From NCBI GenBank assembly GCA_951799445.1, contig OX637293.1, positions 12,152,001 through 12,216,000 of the forward strand: DNA of 64,000 nucleotides, given 5' to 3'. Shown here piece after piece: positions 10,940 through 21,600 of this stretch; position 1 is the first letter of the stretch; every line of letters starts with the position of its first letter. The DNA comes from Pseudisothecium myosuroides. Its lineage: Eukaryota > Streptophyta > Bryopsida > Hypnales > Lembophyllaceae. A program made the translations under genes and the position numbers. The notes below the pieces were generated by a model that saw only the letters and a list, made by a program, of their open reading frames with translations, was not told the DNA's origin and ran no database searches.

Positions 10940-12120
10940 CTAGCAAAAAGCGCCCTCCAACTATGCTGAATTTCTTAAACAAACAGGAAGTGGTGCTTCT
11001 ACCTTATTCCAATATTAAGAACCAATTCAGAACCAATCTCACCGTAGTCAACGTCGGCAAACGACACCCCTCATCATTCAAACTCTCACGCCAGCTGCTG
11101 GAGTCCATTCAAGTTCACGTGGACGTCAACGAAATCGGAGAAGAGCATCTTGCGGCGTCCTTCAAGCCGTCGGGGACTCCAACTCCAGTCGGTCACTTGT
11201 TGGACGCACTGTGGACGCAAATCATTCGTTCCTAGTTCCCATCACCACCTCGCTAAATCACGAACACACACACACATATATGTATATATATATATACAGT
11301 ACTTGTAGTGCCTGGAGGTGGTCGATCTGTATCGTACGTCGTTCTAGCGGCCCAATTCTTGTTCAATTCCTAGCTTGTTTTGATTCAATCTTCTTCGTGT
11401 CTCAGATGCCAGTTTGCTTGCTGTTGTACGGTCGTCAGTGTTGGTATCGGATATACTAGCTGAGAAATGTGTAGTTTTCGTTGTTGAGGACAGAGATAGG
11501 AGCTGAGCTCATGTGATTATTGTAGCAGCGTGTTTTTTCGTTTGGATATCTTGAGCCCGTTAATTACGTACGTTGTATCCAGCGTCAAGAGTAAAGTTGA
11601 TTCACTTAGAGAGAAGCGATAGATGAGTGCCAAATTCAGGTACGTGCCTAGGGAGCTGTGATTGAACTGGGATTTTAAGTAGTAGTTGCAGGATGCTCGA
11701 TGTGGTGAGGAGCTGGAAGATCGAACGACTCAATTCATCTACTTTGATCTAAAACTAGAAGACTTGCGAATTGGCGATTTTTTCCAAAGATTTCGTTTTG
11801 ACAATTAAGAAGTCCGATGCAGTGTACATGTTGCTATGTCAATTGGTATGTGATCACTTTGATGAGGAGAGACCATCCTAGTTCGAAAGGTCGGTGTAGC
11901 TCGAAAGAACGGAAGTTCCACCGGCGTGGTCGATCACCCACGCCCTCTTCATCGGTCTCTTCTGCCGTCGCACGATTAGCCACCAGCGTTTCCAGTACCC
12001 AAGTGGCTCAACAAGTGCGAAATCCTCGACCTCACGCAAAGAGCGCCGGAGAGAATCCTGAACTATCGGGCTGGTCGCAATATATATACTTGTACTCTAT
12101 TATCTATCTACAGAGACGAA
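10940..12120 (+). promoter_or_regulatory. Upstream region of DREB-tail-like gene (right copy)
   Basis: GC-richer than its surroundings and homologous to 31800-32830, for example at CAGTCGGTCACTTG, ATCATTCGTTCC-AGTTCCCATCAC and CTAGCGGCCCAATTCTT. Conservation of the same block upstream of both intact DREB-tail-like frames suggests a shared promoter and leader. A (CA)n/(TA)n microsatellite lies at about 11265-11297. The frame 10963-11235 (90 codons) is open here but not in the other copy, so I do not call it a gene. Confidence 0.5.
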
Positions 12121-12128
12121 ATCGATCA

Positions 12129-12521
12129 ATGGCAGCAACACAGATTTTCCAGAAAGAAGTTGATGAAAGCTTCGAAGCTGGACGCGATGAGTTCACACGA
12201 TACGAAGAATATGTTCCAGTCAACGAGTCCTACACTTCCACACGGCCTCAGTATGACAATAGCTCGGTTGCTGATTGCGCAAGTCCTGAGGAGGCCTGGA
12301 TCAAGGAGGAATTCGGGGACGATGAAGAAGCCTCCCACGCGATGCTCGGCGAGGCCGATTACTTCACGACACTGAGACAGCAAGTCGAGGAGTACATCGG
12401 GGTAGAGGATTTTAAGCACTCTGCGACGGACTCCGTTTTTGACGATCTTGTAGATACAGATTCAGAAGATTCAGAAGAATGCGAAATGTGCTACGAGCCT
12501 CAACTTTGGAGCTTTACCTGA
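12129..12521 (+). CDS. Acidic protein resembling a DREB C-terminal tail, no AP2 domain (130 aa)
   Basis: The frame starts MAATQIFQKEVDESFEAGR and ends EDSEECEMCYEPQLWSFT. The open frame extends upstream to 11817, but homology with the copies at 5729 and 32836 begins at this ATG, so I chose it. The protein is strongly acidic. The segment EEAWIKEEFGDDEEAS plus the terminal QLWSF parallels the DREB protein at 41178-41954 ([13 protein letters not shown] and a final MQLWSFA). LWS(F/Y) C-termini are known activation motifs in DREB/CBF proteins. No AP2 DNA-binding domain is present in the frame or recognisable just upstream. Indels between copies are multiples of three, which suggests a period of coding constraint. 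Function is inferred only: a transcriptional co-regulator or microprotein, or a fragment of a former DREB gene whose AP2 exon was lost. Confidence 0.6.
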   Translation: MAATQIFQKEVDESFEAGRDEFTRYEEYVPVNESYTSTRPQYDNSSVADCASPEEAWIKEEFGDDEEASHAMLGEADYFTTLRQQVEEYIGVEDFKHSATDSVFDDLVDTDSEDSEECEMCYEPQLWSFT

Positions 12522-12639
12522 TGAATTTTATATTGAGCATACTATCATAATAAATTCTAACCTACTAATTGGTTCTCAGTCGAACGAGCTTATCTCATAT
12601 AGGTGCCCACCACTGTAAACGTTCGTCAGTTTCGTAGCT

Positions 12640-13400
12640 TGGGCCGGCGGATATTCACGAAATTGTCGATTATCAAGCTAGGCAGACGCATTGAAAGTTT
12701 GAAACCTAGTTTGGAGCATTTGCCGGTTCAGATCTCTCCAATATACCGAAATTGACGTCCAAAGGTGCTCGTTGTGTGCAGCTTGCTGTGATCAATTTTG
12801 AATTGCTTATTTTCATATATTACGCCATGTATCATCTTTTGATTTTAAATCTTGAAGGTGCTGTCTACTGAGGATTTCCATCGTCTTGGTCCTGTTCCTC
12901 CCAACATTCCCAACTCCATGACATGGGTCTGGAGTTTCTCTGAACTCTCCAAGCATGCCTTTGAGCATCATTCGTAGCTATCTAAAATCACCAGCTTGAG
13001 GAAATGAAAAGGATCCAAAATCTGGTAATGATTTCGTAGACCTGAGATCAGCTGGTAAGATGGTGACGCCAGCTGCACGCATCCATCGATTTGGAAAGGA
13101 ATTAGTTAGGCCAAATTACACCAACGGATATACGTACAGACAAGCCTGACAAGGTGACAAGGTTGTGGGTAGCATTAGACTTTTTCATTCATTTTTGAAT
13201 GTTCATTAATCTTAGGAAAAGGTACTATACATGAAGAGATGGCTATTAAGTCAGCTGGTCATAGTACTAGGCCAAAGGAACTTACATCTAAAATGTAATG
13301 CACCTTTGCCTTGCTTGAACTTAACTTTGGTCCTTAAAACATTCGTTAAGGAATCGAAGCTTGTCAAGTTTCCTTCCTAAAGCATCTCGAAATTAGAAAA
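12640..13400 (+). other. 3' flank of DREB-tail-like gene, shared by all three units
   Basis: Non-coding DNA downstream of 12521 with clear counterparts on the minus strand near 4080-4870 and on the plus strand at 33290-33660 and 34300-34640. Conservation extends well past the gene, so copying was by segment duplication, not by retroposition of a single transcript. Confidence 0.6.
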
Positions 13401-13414
13401 AACCCTATATTTCA

Positions 13415-13891
13415 ATGAATTGTAACAATTGCAAGCTCTACATACCAAAATCCAAATTTCACACCATTGTAATTTCTGTATCAGCCCAGCTACAAGACAC
13501 GACAAAAGTCGCCGACCAACAGACGAAGGAAGAGAAGCAGTGGGGGCCATGTTTGGGGGGCTTCTTGCTGCACACAATTCCAAGCTTGGGGATTCTTGCG
13601 GAGGGCATCCGTTTCTCTCAGGAGTGTCGGCAAGTGTCTGTGAGTCTGAAGAGCTGTCTGGTGCCTGTGCTGGTTGCGGGGTTAATTGTTGGTTTAGGAG
13701 TCATTCTGGGAGTGGGAGTGGGATTATTCTTAGTGACAAAACTCGCGCTTGCGGGTTGGCGAAAGATGAAGAACCCGACACAAGATGAGTCTGTCGAATC
13801 CGCACATCATGAAGTCGCGCTTGCGCGCTGGTTTGCTTTGGATGAGTCTTCGATTCCACACATGATTTGTATACCTCGTCCGCATCTCTAA
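13415..13891 (+). CDS. Hypothetical one-membrane-span protein (158 aa), right copy
   Basis: The ATG-initiated frame begins MNCNNCKLYIPKSKFHTIV. It has a polar segment (AQLQDTTKVADQQTKEEKQ) and then, at about residues 80-115, a long hydrophobic stretch (CLVPVLVAGLIVGLGVILG then VGVGLFLVTKLAL) ending in the basic GWRKMKNP. Compared with the left copy, changes in the hydrophobic part are conservative (L/V, I/V) and one 6-bp indel adds GV without breaking frame, which favours this frame as coding. The left copy is frameshifted near its middle. An overlapping frame (13429-13788) is also open. I recognise no family. It could be the middle of a larger, now broken gene. Confidence 0.4.
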   Translation: MNCNNCKLYIPKSKFHTIVISVSAQLQDTTKVADQQTKEEKQWGPCLGGFLLHTIPSLGILAEGIRFSQECRQVSVSLKSCLVPVLVAGLIVGLGVILGVGVGLFLVTKLALAGWRKMKNPTQDESVESAHHEVALARWFALDESSIPHMICIPRPHL

Positions 13892-14374
13892 CCCAAACCT
13901 AACCGCAACCGAGATAGAGAATGGAACGATAGATATTTTTCCTTGGAGACGTGAGATTCGAGAGAGTGGATTGGAACTACGACATCATGGGTTGCTAGAC
14001 CGGCTTGAAAATTGCACGGCAAATAAAAAACTTATGAATCTCGGAACTCTTCATGAGACTAGCTAGGAGTGCGGAAGCCTTAGTTACATTGGGTCAGATG
14101 ACTGACGGTTTCTTCTTCGTGCGCATTGCTGTGTGCGATGTTCGATGATAGGTTTGCCATTCTGTGTGACTTGGAATCGCTTGACCTGTAGCTGTGAAGG
14201 TCATTAGTTTACAGCTTCGCAAGGCGATGGCGATGAAGAAGTTGAAATCACGAGAAAGAGTATTGCTTTCTTTACGTTTTCGAGGATCATCTCTCACCGG
14301 ACCAACTTTTGGAGGGAGTTTTAATTTGCGGTTGTTCTTAATAATGGTTACCGTGTCAGAAGTTTGTGTGCGAG

Positions 14375-14608
14375 ATGGATCTCAAATTTCTTAACAAGAA
14401 GGGATTGCGTAGGGAGAGTTTGAGAAACATTGAAACGGTGTGGAAGGTCGAGTAGAAGCACGAGGGAGAGCAGATGAAGCTTGAGGAGCTTCGCGAGCAG
14501 GTTCAGGATGAGCAGGAGAAATCGAAGTTCCGTTTCATGCAAGAGAAGACTGGTCTGGTCCCGTGTGCACCTTCATTTGGTTCCTTCAATTTGGTTGCGA
14601 ATCATTGA
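14375..14608 (+). pseudogene. CWC25 N-terminal fragment, pseudogene (right copy)
   Basis: The reading from ATG 14375 is MDLKFLNKKGLRRESLRNIE, TVWKVE, stop, KHEGEQMKLEELREQVQ, then MQEKTGLVPCAPSF and a stop. It is closer to the CWC25 consensus than the left copy (FLNKKG and SLRNIE are kept) but has the identical TAG in place of CAG before KHE. CWC25 is a spliceosome factor acting at the first catalytic step; its N-terminus contains the Cir_N domain. The remainder of the gene is absent from this window. No expressed product is expected beyond a 26-residue peptide. Confidence 0.85.
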
Positions 14609-14879
14609 TTTAAGGTTTTGTTTGCCCCATTGCTTTAATTAGGTTTGATTTACTCTGTGAGCTCCTAGTTCTTTCTGTATGGAATTTTTAATAAACATGA
14701 GAAGAAGCTGGTGTGAAAATGCAAGGAACTTTAATTTGTCGATATGTTTTAGGTTTACTTCCATGTCTAATTCAATTTTCTTGCCTATCATTGATTTAGG
14801 GGTTCCCTTGGTACGTAGCTTTGGTCAATTGCTTTAGGTTTTGTGCTCTGTGAGCTCCTCTTGTTTGGAATACAGGTTT

Positions 14880-15320
14880 GGTACGCATGGGTTTTGAGCG
14901 TCGAGGGTACTTGTCGCTTCTCCGTTCAGTCGGACTTGCTTTACATCTGACGTGGCTTACGAATCCCGTATTTTTGCAATCAATTTCACTGAAACCTCAG
15001 AAGAGAGCAACCCAGACATAGAACCAGTCAATGTTGATCTTGAAAGCCGAGCAGGCATTGTGATGAAGGAATTGAGGCAAGTGAATTGAAGAAGAAAGGG
15101 CTGGTGGCATCTGGAATGGGCCGCAGCTTTCAAAGAAATCAAAATCCTTCACATAATCTTCTACGAGGGACAGTCCTTTGCAATAGTTGTAATAAGTTTA
15201 CCTGCATACCCTGATCCACATGATACTTCTGTCGTGGACATGCCACTTGTCCGAGTGCCAGTTCTAAACTGCAGTGAGCGTGGAAATCTCAAAGTTTGAA
15301 GCATCACCCTAATTTTGGAA
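14880..15320 (+). pseudogene. Conserved open block of duplicated unit, family unknown
   Basis: One frame reads FTSDVAYESRIFAINFTETS then EESNPDIEPVNVDLESRAGI and VMKELRQVN before a stop. After the stop, YPDPHDTSVVDMPLVRVPV follows. The left copy (about 2180-2620, minus) gives nearly the same peptide with the same stop after RQVN. The amino-acid composition and the match between copies suggest old coding sequence, but no family is recognised and the stop argues against present function. Confidence 0.35.
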
Positions 15321-15344
15321 AATCACTTGAATGTAGACAGTCTC

Positions 15345-16440
15345 TCCAGATAGCCCAAGGTATTCAAGAACATTGACCATGTTAGCTGCTCAAATCCGGG
15401 TGGAATCAGTCTCCAAAATTGCCAGTAATTTCTGAGATGGGTTTGGTCATTTTATAGACTGTAGGGTCACAGTGGATCGGGCAAACATGCTTTTGGGTCT
15501 CTCTCGTGCGACATCAGGCAAAGCCTGTATTTATGGTCTCCTGTTACAGATGCTGGTGATCCCACTGAGGAACCCGCTCGTATTATATCCTTCTATGTAG
15601 TGTTGACAGTACACCGATCTCAATTTTCCAGTTCTAGTCTTGCCTGGTCACCTAGTTCAGGTATTTGTATTGACCTTCTATTGAATCCTAACCCCATGTC
15701 ACAGGCGCGGAACATGTGGTGTCCAATCTTCAAATTCTTGCATAATCTATGTGCAGCATAATCTCACATGCTTGGCTACATGGGTACGACTCCACCGATT
15801 TGAGTTCTGCGGTCTTACAACTGTCTTGAATGGGATTTTTTCTTTTTCTGTGTGTGACTGCTAGAATGCTGTGAATCGGACGTGGCAGAAATTTAGGATT
15901 TTCCTGAAAAATGTTAAAAGTAGACCTGATATCTTATGATAGCTTTTATATAAATCGAATATTTTTGCTCCATTCTGTTGTTTGATACATACGGAAATCC
16001 TGGAACAAAACCTTTTCCTCCCGGGTTCAGCTTTTAGTGGTGTTCTGTTAAGAGACTATAAGGTAACTACACCCAATTTCGACCCCTTCCTAAAACCGAC
16101 CCCTACAGATTCTTGCCTAAAATGTACTCCCACTATTCATAAGAGTCTAGGGACAGTTCTAGAAACACCTATTATCAACACTTTGAATATTCATAGTTTA
16201 TTCATACGGTGTTCAAAAAACTCATTCAGAGAATCTAGAATCCCCTTTGCAAGATCCGCAAAAAAAATTCCAATATAATAATGAGAACCATGCTAAAATC
16301 AGCTGAATTGCCTTACTGGTGTCCTTATGGCAGGTGCTCAATGGACATGCATGGCTATGGAGATGTTGCGATCAAATAGAGTCCATGCTGTCATTTGTGT
16401 GTAGAGGTGAAGATCCGTTCTCAGCTAATTATGATTTTTG
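15345..16440 (+). other. About 1.1 kb present only in the right unit
   Basis: The left copy runs directly from the block matching 15340 to the block matching 16440 (TTAGAATAATTTCTATA), whereas this copy has about 1.1 kb between them. I found no terminal repeats or target duplication at the junctions, so whether it is an insertion here or a deletion there is open. The frame 15982-16278 (98 codons) is open but unrecognised. Confidence 0.5.
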
Positions 16441-16660
16441 TTAGAATAATTTCTATATAATGCGGCATTTGGGGCATGATACAAGAGGTGTTGAATTTGA
16501 GAAGTGTAAGGTTTCTCTTGTTTTCAAGTAGCTATTTCAAATTTTTTACAGTAGAAAAAACTCTGCTCATTACAAGGCGCGCACAACTGTCTTTATCGGT
16601 GATCCAAAAGATAGATTCAAATCTTTGCCAATCCTTGCGAGGTACAGCTTTGTGGTCCTT

Positions 16661-18329
16661 AAACAAATGCTAGCATTTTTCGGCAAACACTCCCAGCTCA
16701 GGCTAGGGCGTGGCTGGCCCTAACACATGCCCCAGTGCAGACTTGGCTAGGAATGGAAGGAGCCCAATCACGCCAAAATTCTCTCCGCAAATAGTAGGAC
16801 ACCGACCTCGCCATGCTTCTTGATTGTTGCTTGATCTTGTCGGTTTAGGGGTTGCAACACCACATTTCTTGCATTTTTTAATTAGTTGGCATATTGGTTG
16901 GCTTGTCAATCTACCAAGTCATTAAAGCTTGAGATTGATTTGTTTTGGCATATTCAAAGGGCGGGGATGATTGGGGAACAGAAGAAGTTCAAGAGCTCCA
17001 AGGCTTGGGTCACCTCATTTCCCCCAGCCTTGTTTGGGGGAGATAGGTGGCGATGCTCTTATTCAGGCCAAGACACTCAAAACACATTTAATTCAAGCAT
17101 ACCTACAATTCACAAGCATGTACACTCCAAGCTTTGTACCTATCGTGCTAGTGGTGCAAGTAGGGTCAACTCAACTTGTTTTGTTTGGAAAGCAGCGCTT
17201 AATTTAAATTATAACTATTCACTTTTTTTGGAATTCCAACCTAATAATTTGGTATTAGCAACTCATCACATGATTATTGGAAGACGTGTGTATGAATCAC
17301 AACTTTACAAGGAGTGGCAAGGAAGTCTCTTCATGAATGAATTCATATTTATTTCACCTCTCTAAAATTGAACACTATATAATATTGTGAAAAGGTTCAA
17401 ATTCCACATTTGTAGGAGTCTTTTAGAATTTGAGGTGCAGGTTTATTATATATGATGCAAGTTGATGAATTACATCAATAATATATAAATACTTTGGCCT
17501 TTCAGATCAAAGCCTTGCATTTGATTTGGTTTATGGAAGTAGAATCACATATAAAAATAGAAAATGAAACTAAACCAAGTGAAATTCTACACTATGATCA
17601 TACAACTAGGTTCAACATGTCTATGTTAATTTCATCACATTCTTCTTTAGATTGAAGAAAATTTAGAATAAATAGCAATTAAACTATTGTCACCTCATAA
17701 ATGTCAACTTGTACATTTTCAAAATCTACAACCCTAAGTAGGAGTCAATTTTTTCCAAAGCTATTATGCAAATAGAAGCCATTAGCCTAAATAAAAAGTT
17801 CAATAATTTGATCCTTGAAGCAAAACAAACATTTGATGAGTAGAGTTATCTTTTGTTGACTAATATTATCTTTTTAACTTTAATGTGATTTTATCTACAT
17901 TTCAAATGAAAGCAAATTTGTCACATAACAAGGATGGTTTAATTCTATGCTTTTGGCTCAATGGAATCCAACATAATGTCTAGAATAACTTAGGATCTTT
18001 CTAATTTGCACAATGTGGTATTGTCTAGTCTAGAGTCTTAATTAAAAATACTTCATATTCTCTAAAGTACTTGACCCATGTAAATAAGTGGGTACCTATA
18101 TATATATTGAATTTCTTATGATTAATTTTATATTATATTTTTTTCATTTGGAGATACTTTTTCATTTTACATCTACATTTCATTTCATTCCTTTTGTTAA
18201 CGGCAAAGCATTCTTTCTATTGAATTTGGAGTGAAGGTAAAGTAGTAATCAATCATGATGAAGTCAAAAGTGGAAGGGTGATAAATACATCTCTAATTTA
18301 TAAGGTTCATAGGTTCGTACAAAGACAAC
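16661..18329 (+). repeat. Right part of unit shared with the third copy
   Basis: From about 17190 on, this AT-rich DNA parallels 34690-36830 (for example AATTTGGTATTAGCAA, CTCTTCATGAATG and GCCTTGCAT). The third copy carries a TTAA-flanked transposon at 35065-36006, while this copy is unoccupied at the matching place (about 17495). GGTTCAAATTCC at 17395 looks like a B box but has no tRNA around it. Confidence 0.65.
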
Positions 18330-18603
18330 ACTAAAGTCGTGAATTCATACCTATGTACCATAATCGTACATATTACGTGTACTTTTACGCACTGAATCAG
18401 TGCGTAAACAATGCCTATCAATAACGTACAATTATTGTACTGATGTCAATACAGTTTAGGTGCATTTTGGATACCACATTTGTATAATTAAAGTACATAA
18501 ATTGTACACTTTTAATAAAAAATTTATTGACACTGATTCAGTGCGTAAAAATGTACGTAATATGTACGATTATGGTACGTAGGCATGAATTCACGACTTC
18601 AGT
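18330..18603. mobile_element. 274-bp foldback (MITE) with about 70-bp terminal inverted repeats
   Basis: The ends read ACTAAAGTCGTGAATTCATA and, from the other side, ACTGAAGTCGTGAATTCATG. The match continues through CCATAATCGTACATATTACG to ACGCACTGAATCAGTG. The left arm also contains the near-palindrome TTACGCACTGA-A-TCAGTGCGTAA. No target duplication could be fixed. It lies in a segment whose other copy (near 36800) lacks it. Confidence 0.75.
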
Positions 18604-18951
18604 ACGATATCTATTGAAAAATCGTCCTCCCTCAAGTTCGAGATGTAGATGAAAATGGTTTTAAGAGATAAGTACTTGACAAAAATCAGTGTGGCAATTT
18701 TTCTCCAAATTTTGCACATGTTTGAAAATAGTATACCACATTAGATAGGAAAAACCAATGTAAGATTTTTTAAAGTATTGTGCTTATTATGCCTTCAAAA
18801 AGCTATATAAAAATTTGACAATTAGATAAGAATATCAAGAAATATACCAAGATAAATAATTTTTTCTTCAATTATAGCAATCTTTGAAATAGTGTAATCA
18901 AACTAGGTGATAAACACGAATATAATTATTTTAAAGTTGCATAACTACACC

Positions 18952-19858
18952 TTAACCCTTCAAGGCCTAACAAAGTTTTGGCAATGGAGATTTTCAATGA
19001 ATCCTCCCACTTTGATATTTTTTTGCACATGGATATGCTTGAAATTTTTTATTTTAACCGTACAAAAGTAAAGACTACTACTTGTCTAGTATGCATGGAA
19101 TTAATTTTGGAAAATATTGATCGTTGGATTTTTAGATTGTAACAATTTTGGATGATCAACTTTACAAGCAAAAAACGCAGTTTTGGGAGAAGAAAAAATA
19201 TAAGATGAATAATGTCTTTTTTTCCCAAAAAAAATTTGCATTGGAATCTGAGTCAAATTTAGTATTTTTTAATTTTTTTAAATGAGAAACAAAAAACTCT
19301 CTCAAATTTGTACACATTTTCAAACAGGAGTAGAAAGTCAAAACTGACCAAATTGGATTCTACAAAAATTTCAAAAATTTATATATGCAATAATTTTTGA
19401 AATTAGACAATTGATATTATTAGCATATTATTTGGAAAATCTTCAAAATATATTTGAAATCATTCTACTTAATTTTGTATTTTTAACTGCATCAAATTGA
19501 ACCTTGTATTTTTAAAATTGCTAAAAATACAAATTTGAATTTTTTTTCTAGACCCAATTTTTTTGTGTAGAGTAATAACTATGAATGTCCAAGAATATTT
19601 TTTCCATCCCTACTATTCCTTTCATTTTAAAAAACTATGTTTGCTCCCATTTTTCTACTAGACTACATTTCCTAAATAATTTTTTAAATACTTTTCGCAT
19701 TAAAATTTTGAAAATCAAAAAGTGCAACAAGTTTATAAATTTATTACTCTACAAGTTTTTAGCTTATAAAATATTGAAATTTGTCTAACCCTAACGAGAA
19801 TTTGCCATTGAAAATTAGAAGAGAACACATTGTGTCCTCTTAGTCCTTGAGGGGTTAA
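18952..19858. mobile_element. TTAA-flanked element, divergent subfamily
   Basis: TTAA at 18952-18955 and 19855-19858 flanks imperfect terminal repeats, CCCTTCAAGGCC on the left and TCCTTGAGGGG on the right. The 899-bp interior is AT-rich and not obviously the same as copy 1, so this is a related but distinct subfamily. Its right TTAA is directly followed by the left end of another copy. Confidence 0.65.
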
Positions 19859-20605
19859 CCCTAAAGGGCCAACCCTAAAGGACCATTGTCCTCTCAAGGG
19901 ACAAGTTGGATTTTGGGTAGGTACCTACGGGCTCAATTTTTGTCATGATTTTTTGAAAATAATTTGAAGATAGAAAAACTAATTATTTTTGTGGGAATAT
20001 AATATTTTTTTCAATCGGTGCATGGGAACAAAAATTATGCCCAAATAAGCTCAAAACAACAGAGACCAGGCAACAAAAAAAATTCAAAAATTAATTTTTT
20101 TATTTTTATTTTTTTTCTCATAGATTATATTTTTGTCTAGCTATGATTTATTTGATTCAGATTTGATATGTGAAAGTTGTGGACAATCTTGTTTTTTGGC
20201 CATTTAAAGCATCTTTTTGAAAAAATAACTTGAAGGATTCAATTCTAAATAGAATTTTAACAATTTTTCCAAAAAAGAAGTTTCACATGGCTTAGTTTTC
20301 TTGCTAGAACCATCTCATTATTGGAATCAACAGTGAGTTTTAATTCCATCTTGGACATATTAATAATTAGATCTTCCTTCTATCTCGTATCTACCTCTAT
20401 TTAACAAGTTTTTAAAGAATGAAAATTAAGTTTTTTTATTTTCTTTTTTTTTCCCGAGTTTTTTCCTAGACTTTCAACTCAATTCCCCACCATAAAGATT
20501 TAAAGCTCAAAACTATGTAGTGCAAAAAAATTAAGTTAAGAAGGTTCAAAATTAAAAAAAAATCTAATCACAGAAGGTGCTGGAAAATGTGTTCTTTCCA
20601 CTGTT
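19855..20605 (+). mobile_element. TTAA element, 3'-truncated copy abutting the previous one
   Basis: It begins at the TTAA shared with the preceding element and has a doubled left end: CCCTAAAGGGCC followed by AACCCTAAAGGACC. The interior follows copy 1 (GGTACCTACGGGCT, then CATGGGAACAAAAATTATG) as far as the AAGGTGCTGGAAAA block near 20575-20590. The final 200 or so bases and right terminus are missing, replaced by GC-richer unrelated DNA. Confidence 0.7.
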
Positions 20606-21600
20606 GAAGAAGTAAGGGTGGCTGGCCGCCGAGCTGTCAAGCGAGCCTGATCCTTCAGTCTCATGCTTCTGATGGCGTTCTACTTTGGGAAATGAGAAAA
20701 TGCGTTCCCTCAGTACCTTGTGGACTTCAGCTGAGAAGCCTCGTGAATGACCCTCATGTCTTCTTTCAGGTCAGCCTAGCAGCTTGGAGGCCCAGGTGCA
20801 CCACAACCAGCGCAAGTGATGGGGGGAAGTATTGAAAACCTCACTAGTATCCCTCTTCAGCTTTGGTAGACTCAACAAGTAACTCTCATCTAGCATTCCT
20901 AAGATGATTTCCAGCTGCCATTTTCTAGCTCTCTGTTTTGTTTTCAGGTGTGTAGCAATTATGGCACCCTCTGAGGCGCACCAGTGCGGACAGGGAGGAG
21001 CAGGGAAAAGACTCTCGTAGTCAGCCTTCCTTCTGGGTTTTGGCATTGCAAGTAGTCTTTGCTATTCTCAAGTGCTACAAACTATAGTGAACCGTTCTTG
21101 TGCTTTCAAGCATTTCGCATTGTCTCTACAACTCTGTTTTGCAAACATTGAAGCACTTTCGTAGCTTGCGTTCTTGGTTTCTTTCTTACTTGAATTCAGT
21201 TGAGGCCCTTGCTGTCATAGTTCGGTGGGTCCTTCAACCGGCATCTCCAGATGCGTTCATGCCAGTTGTTGTGAAGGGATACACGGAAGCTGTGGATGCG
21301 CCATTCTGAGTAGTTATGAGAGTTCAGCTGCTCCTTTGTTGTAGAGCGGAGATGTTGCTTCACTTGGAATAGTAGAAAACCGTCAGGAGCCAACCGTTGC
21401 ATTTCCCACCACCATGAACTACCCTGCTTGTGACCTGGCAGCATGCCCGTATCTTTTTTTTGCATGATTCCATGGAACATTTTGGTCTCGGGTTGGCTTT
21501 CACCTTTTGACAAATTTGTAAACCTTGAGTAGCACAGTGTATGTGGTCAGATCGTGTGCCCGGACTTGTCTTCAAACCCATACCGTTTTAATTGAGGTAA
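20606..21600 (-). other. GC-richer segment with unrecognised reading frames
   Basis: Base composition rises sharply relative to the flanks. The minus strand has an ATG-started frame at 21046-20771 (MPKPRRKADYESLF...WASKLLG, 91 codons) and an open tryptophan-rich stretch at 21513-21196 (GSSWWWEMQRLAPDGFLLFQ). Composition looks like former exons, but I do not recognise any family and see no consistent splice structure. It could be a captured or decayed gene fragment. Confidence 0.35.

Larger units (their letters stand above)
11000..18660 (+). repeat. Right copy of the multi-kilobase duplicated unit (most complete)
   Basis: 12120-16660 matches the left inverted copy. 11000-13440 and about 17190-18660 match the third copy at 31800-36830, which lacks the 13440-17190 middle (membrane frame, CWC25 fragment and terminal block). 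The only copy carrying all parts is therefore this one. Insertions unique to it include the 274-bp foldback at 18330-18603. Confidence 0.75.

Noticed and set aside
10963..11235. 90-codon frame upstream of the DREB-tail-like gene as an AP2 exon
   Set aside because: It contains no AP2 motifs (YRGVR, WGKWV, AARAYD) and the homologous block at 31820-32050 is not open in the same frame.
16886..17365. 159-codon frame
   Set aside because: No ATG start, spans the junction between unrelated blocks, and has no recognisable content or conservation in the third copy.
17385..17410. Possible tRNA gene suggested by GGTTCAAATTCC
   Set aside because: No A box, acceptor stem or cloverleaf could be found upstream or downstream.
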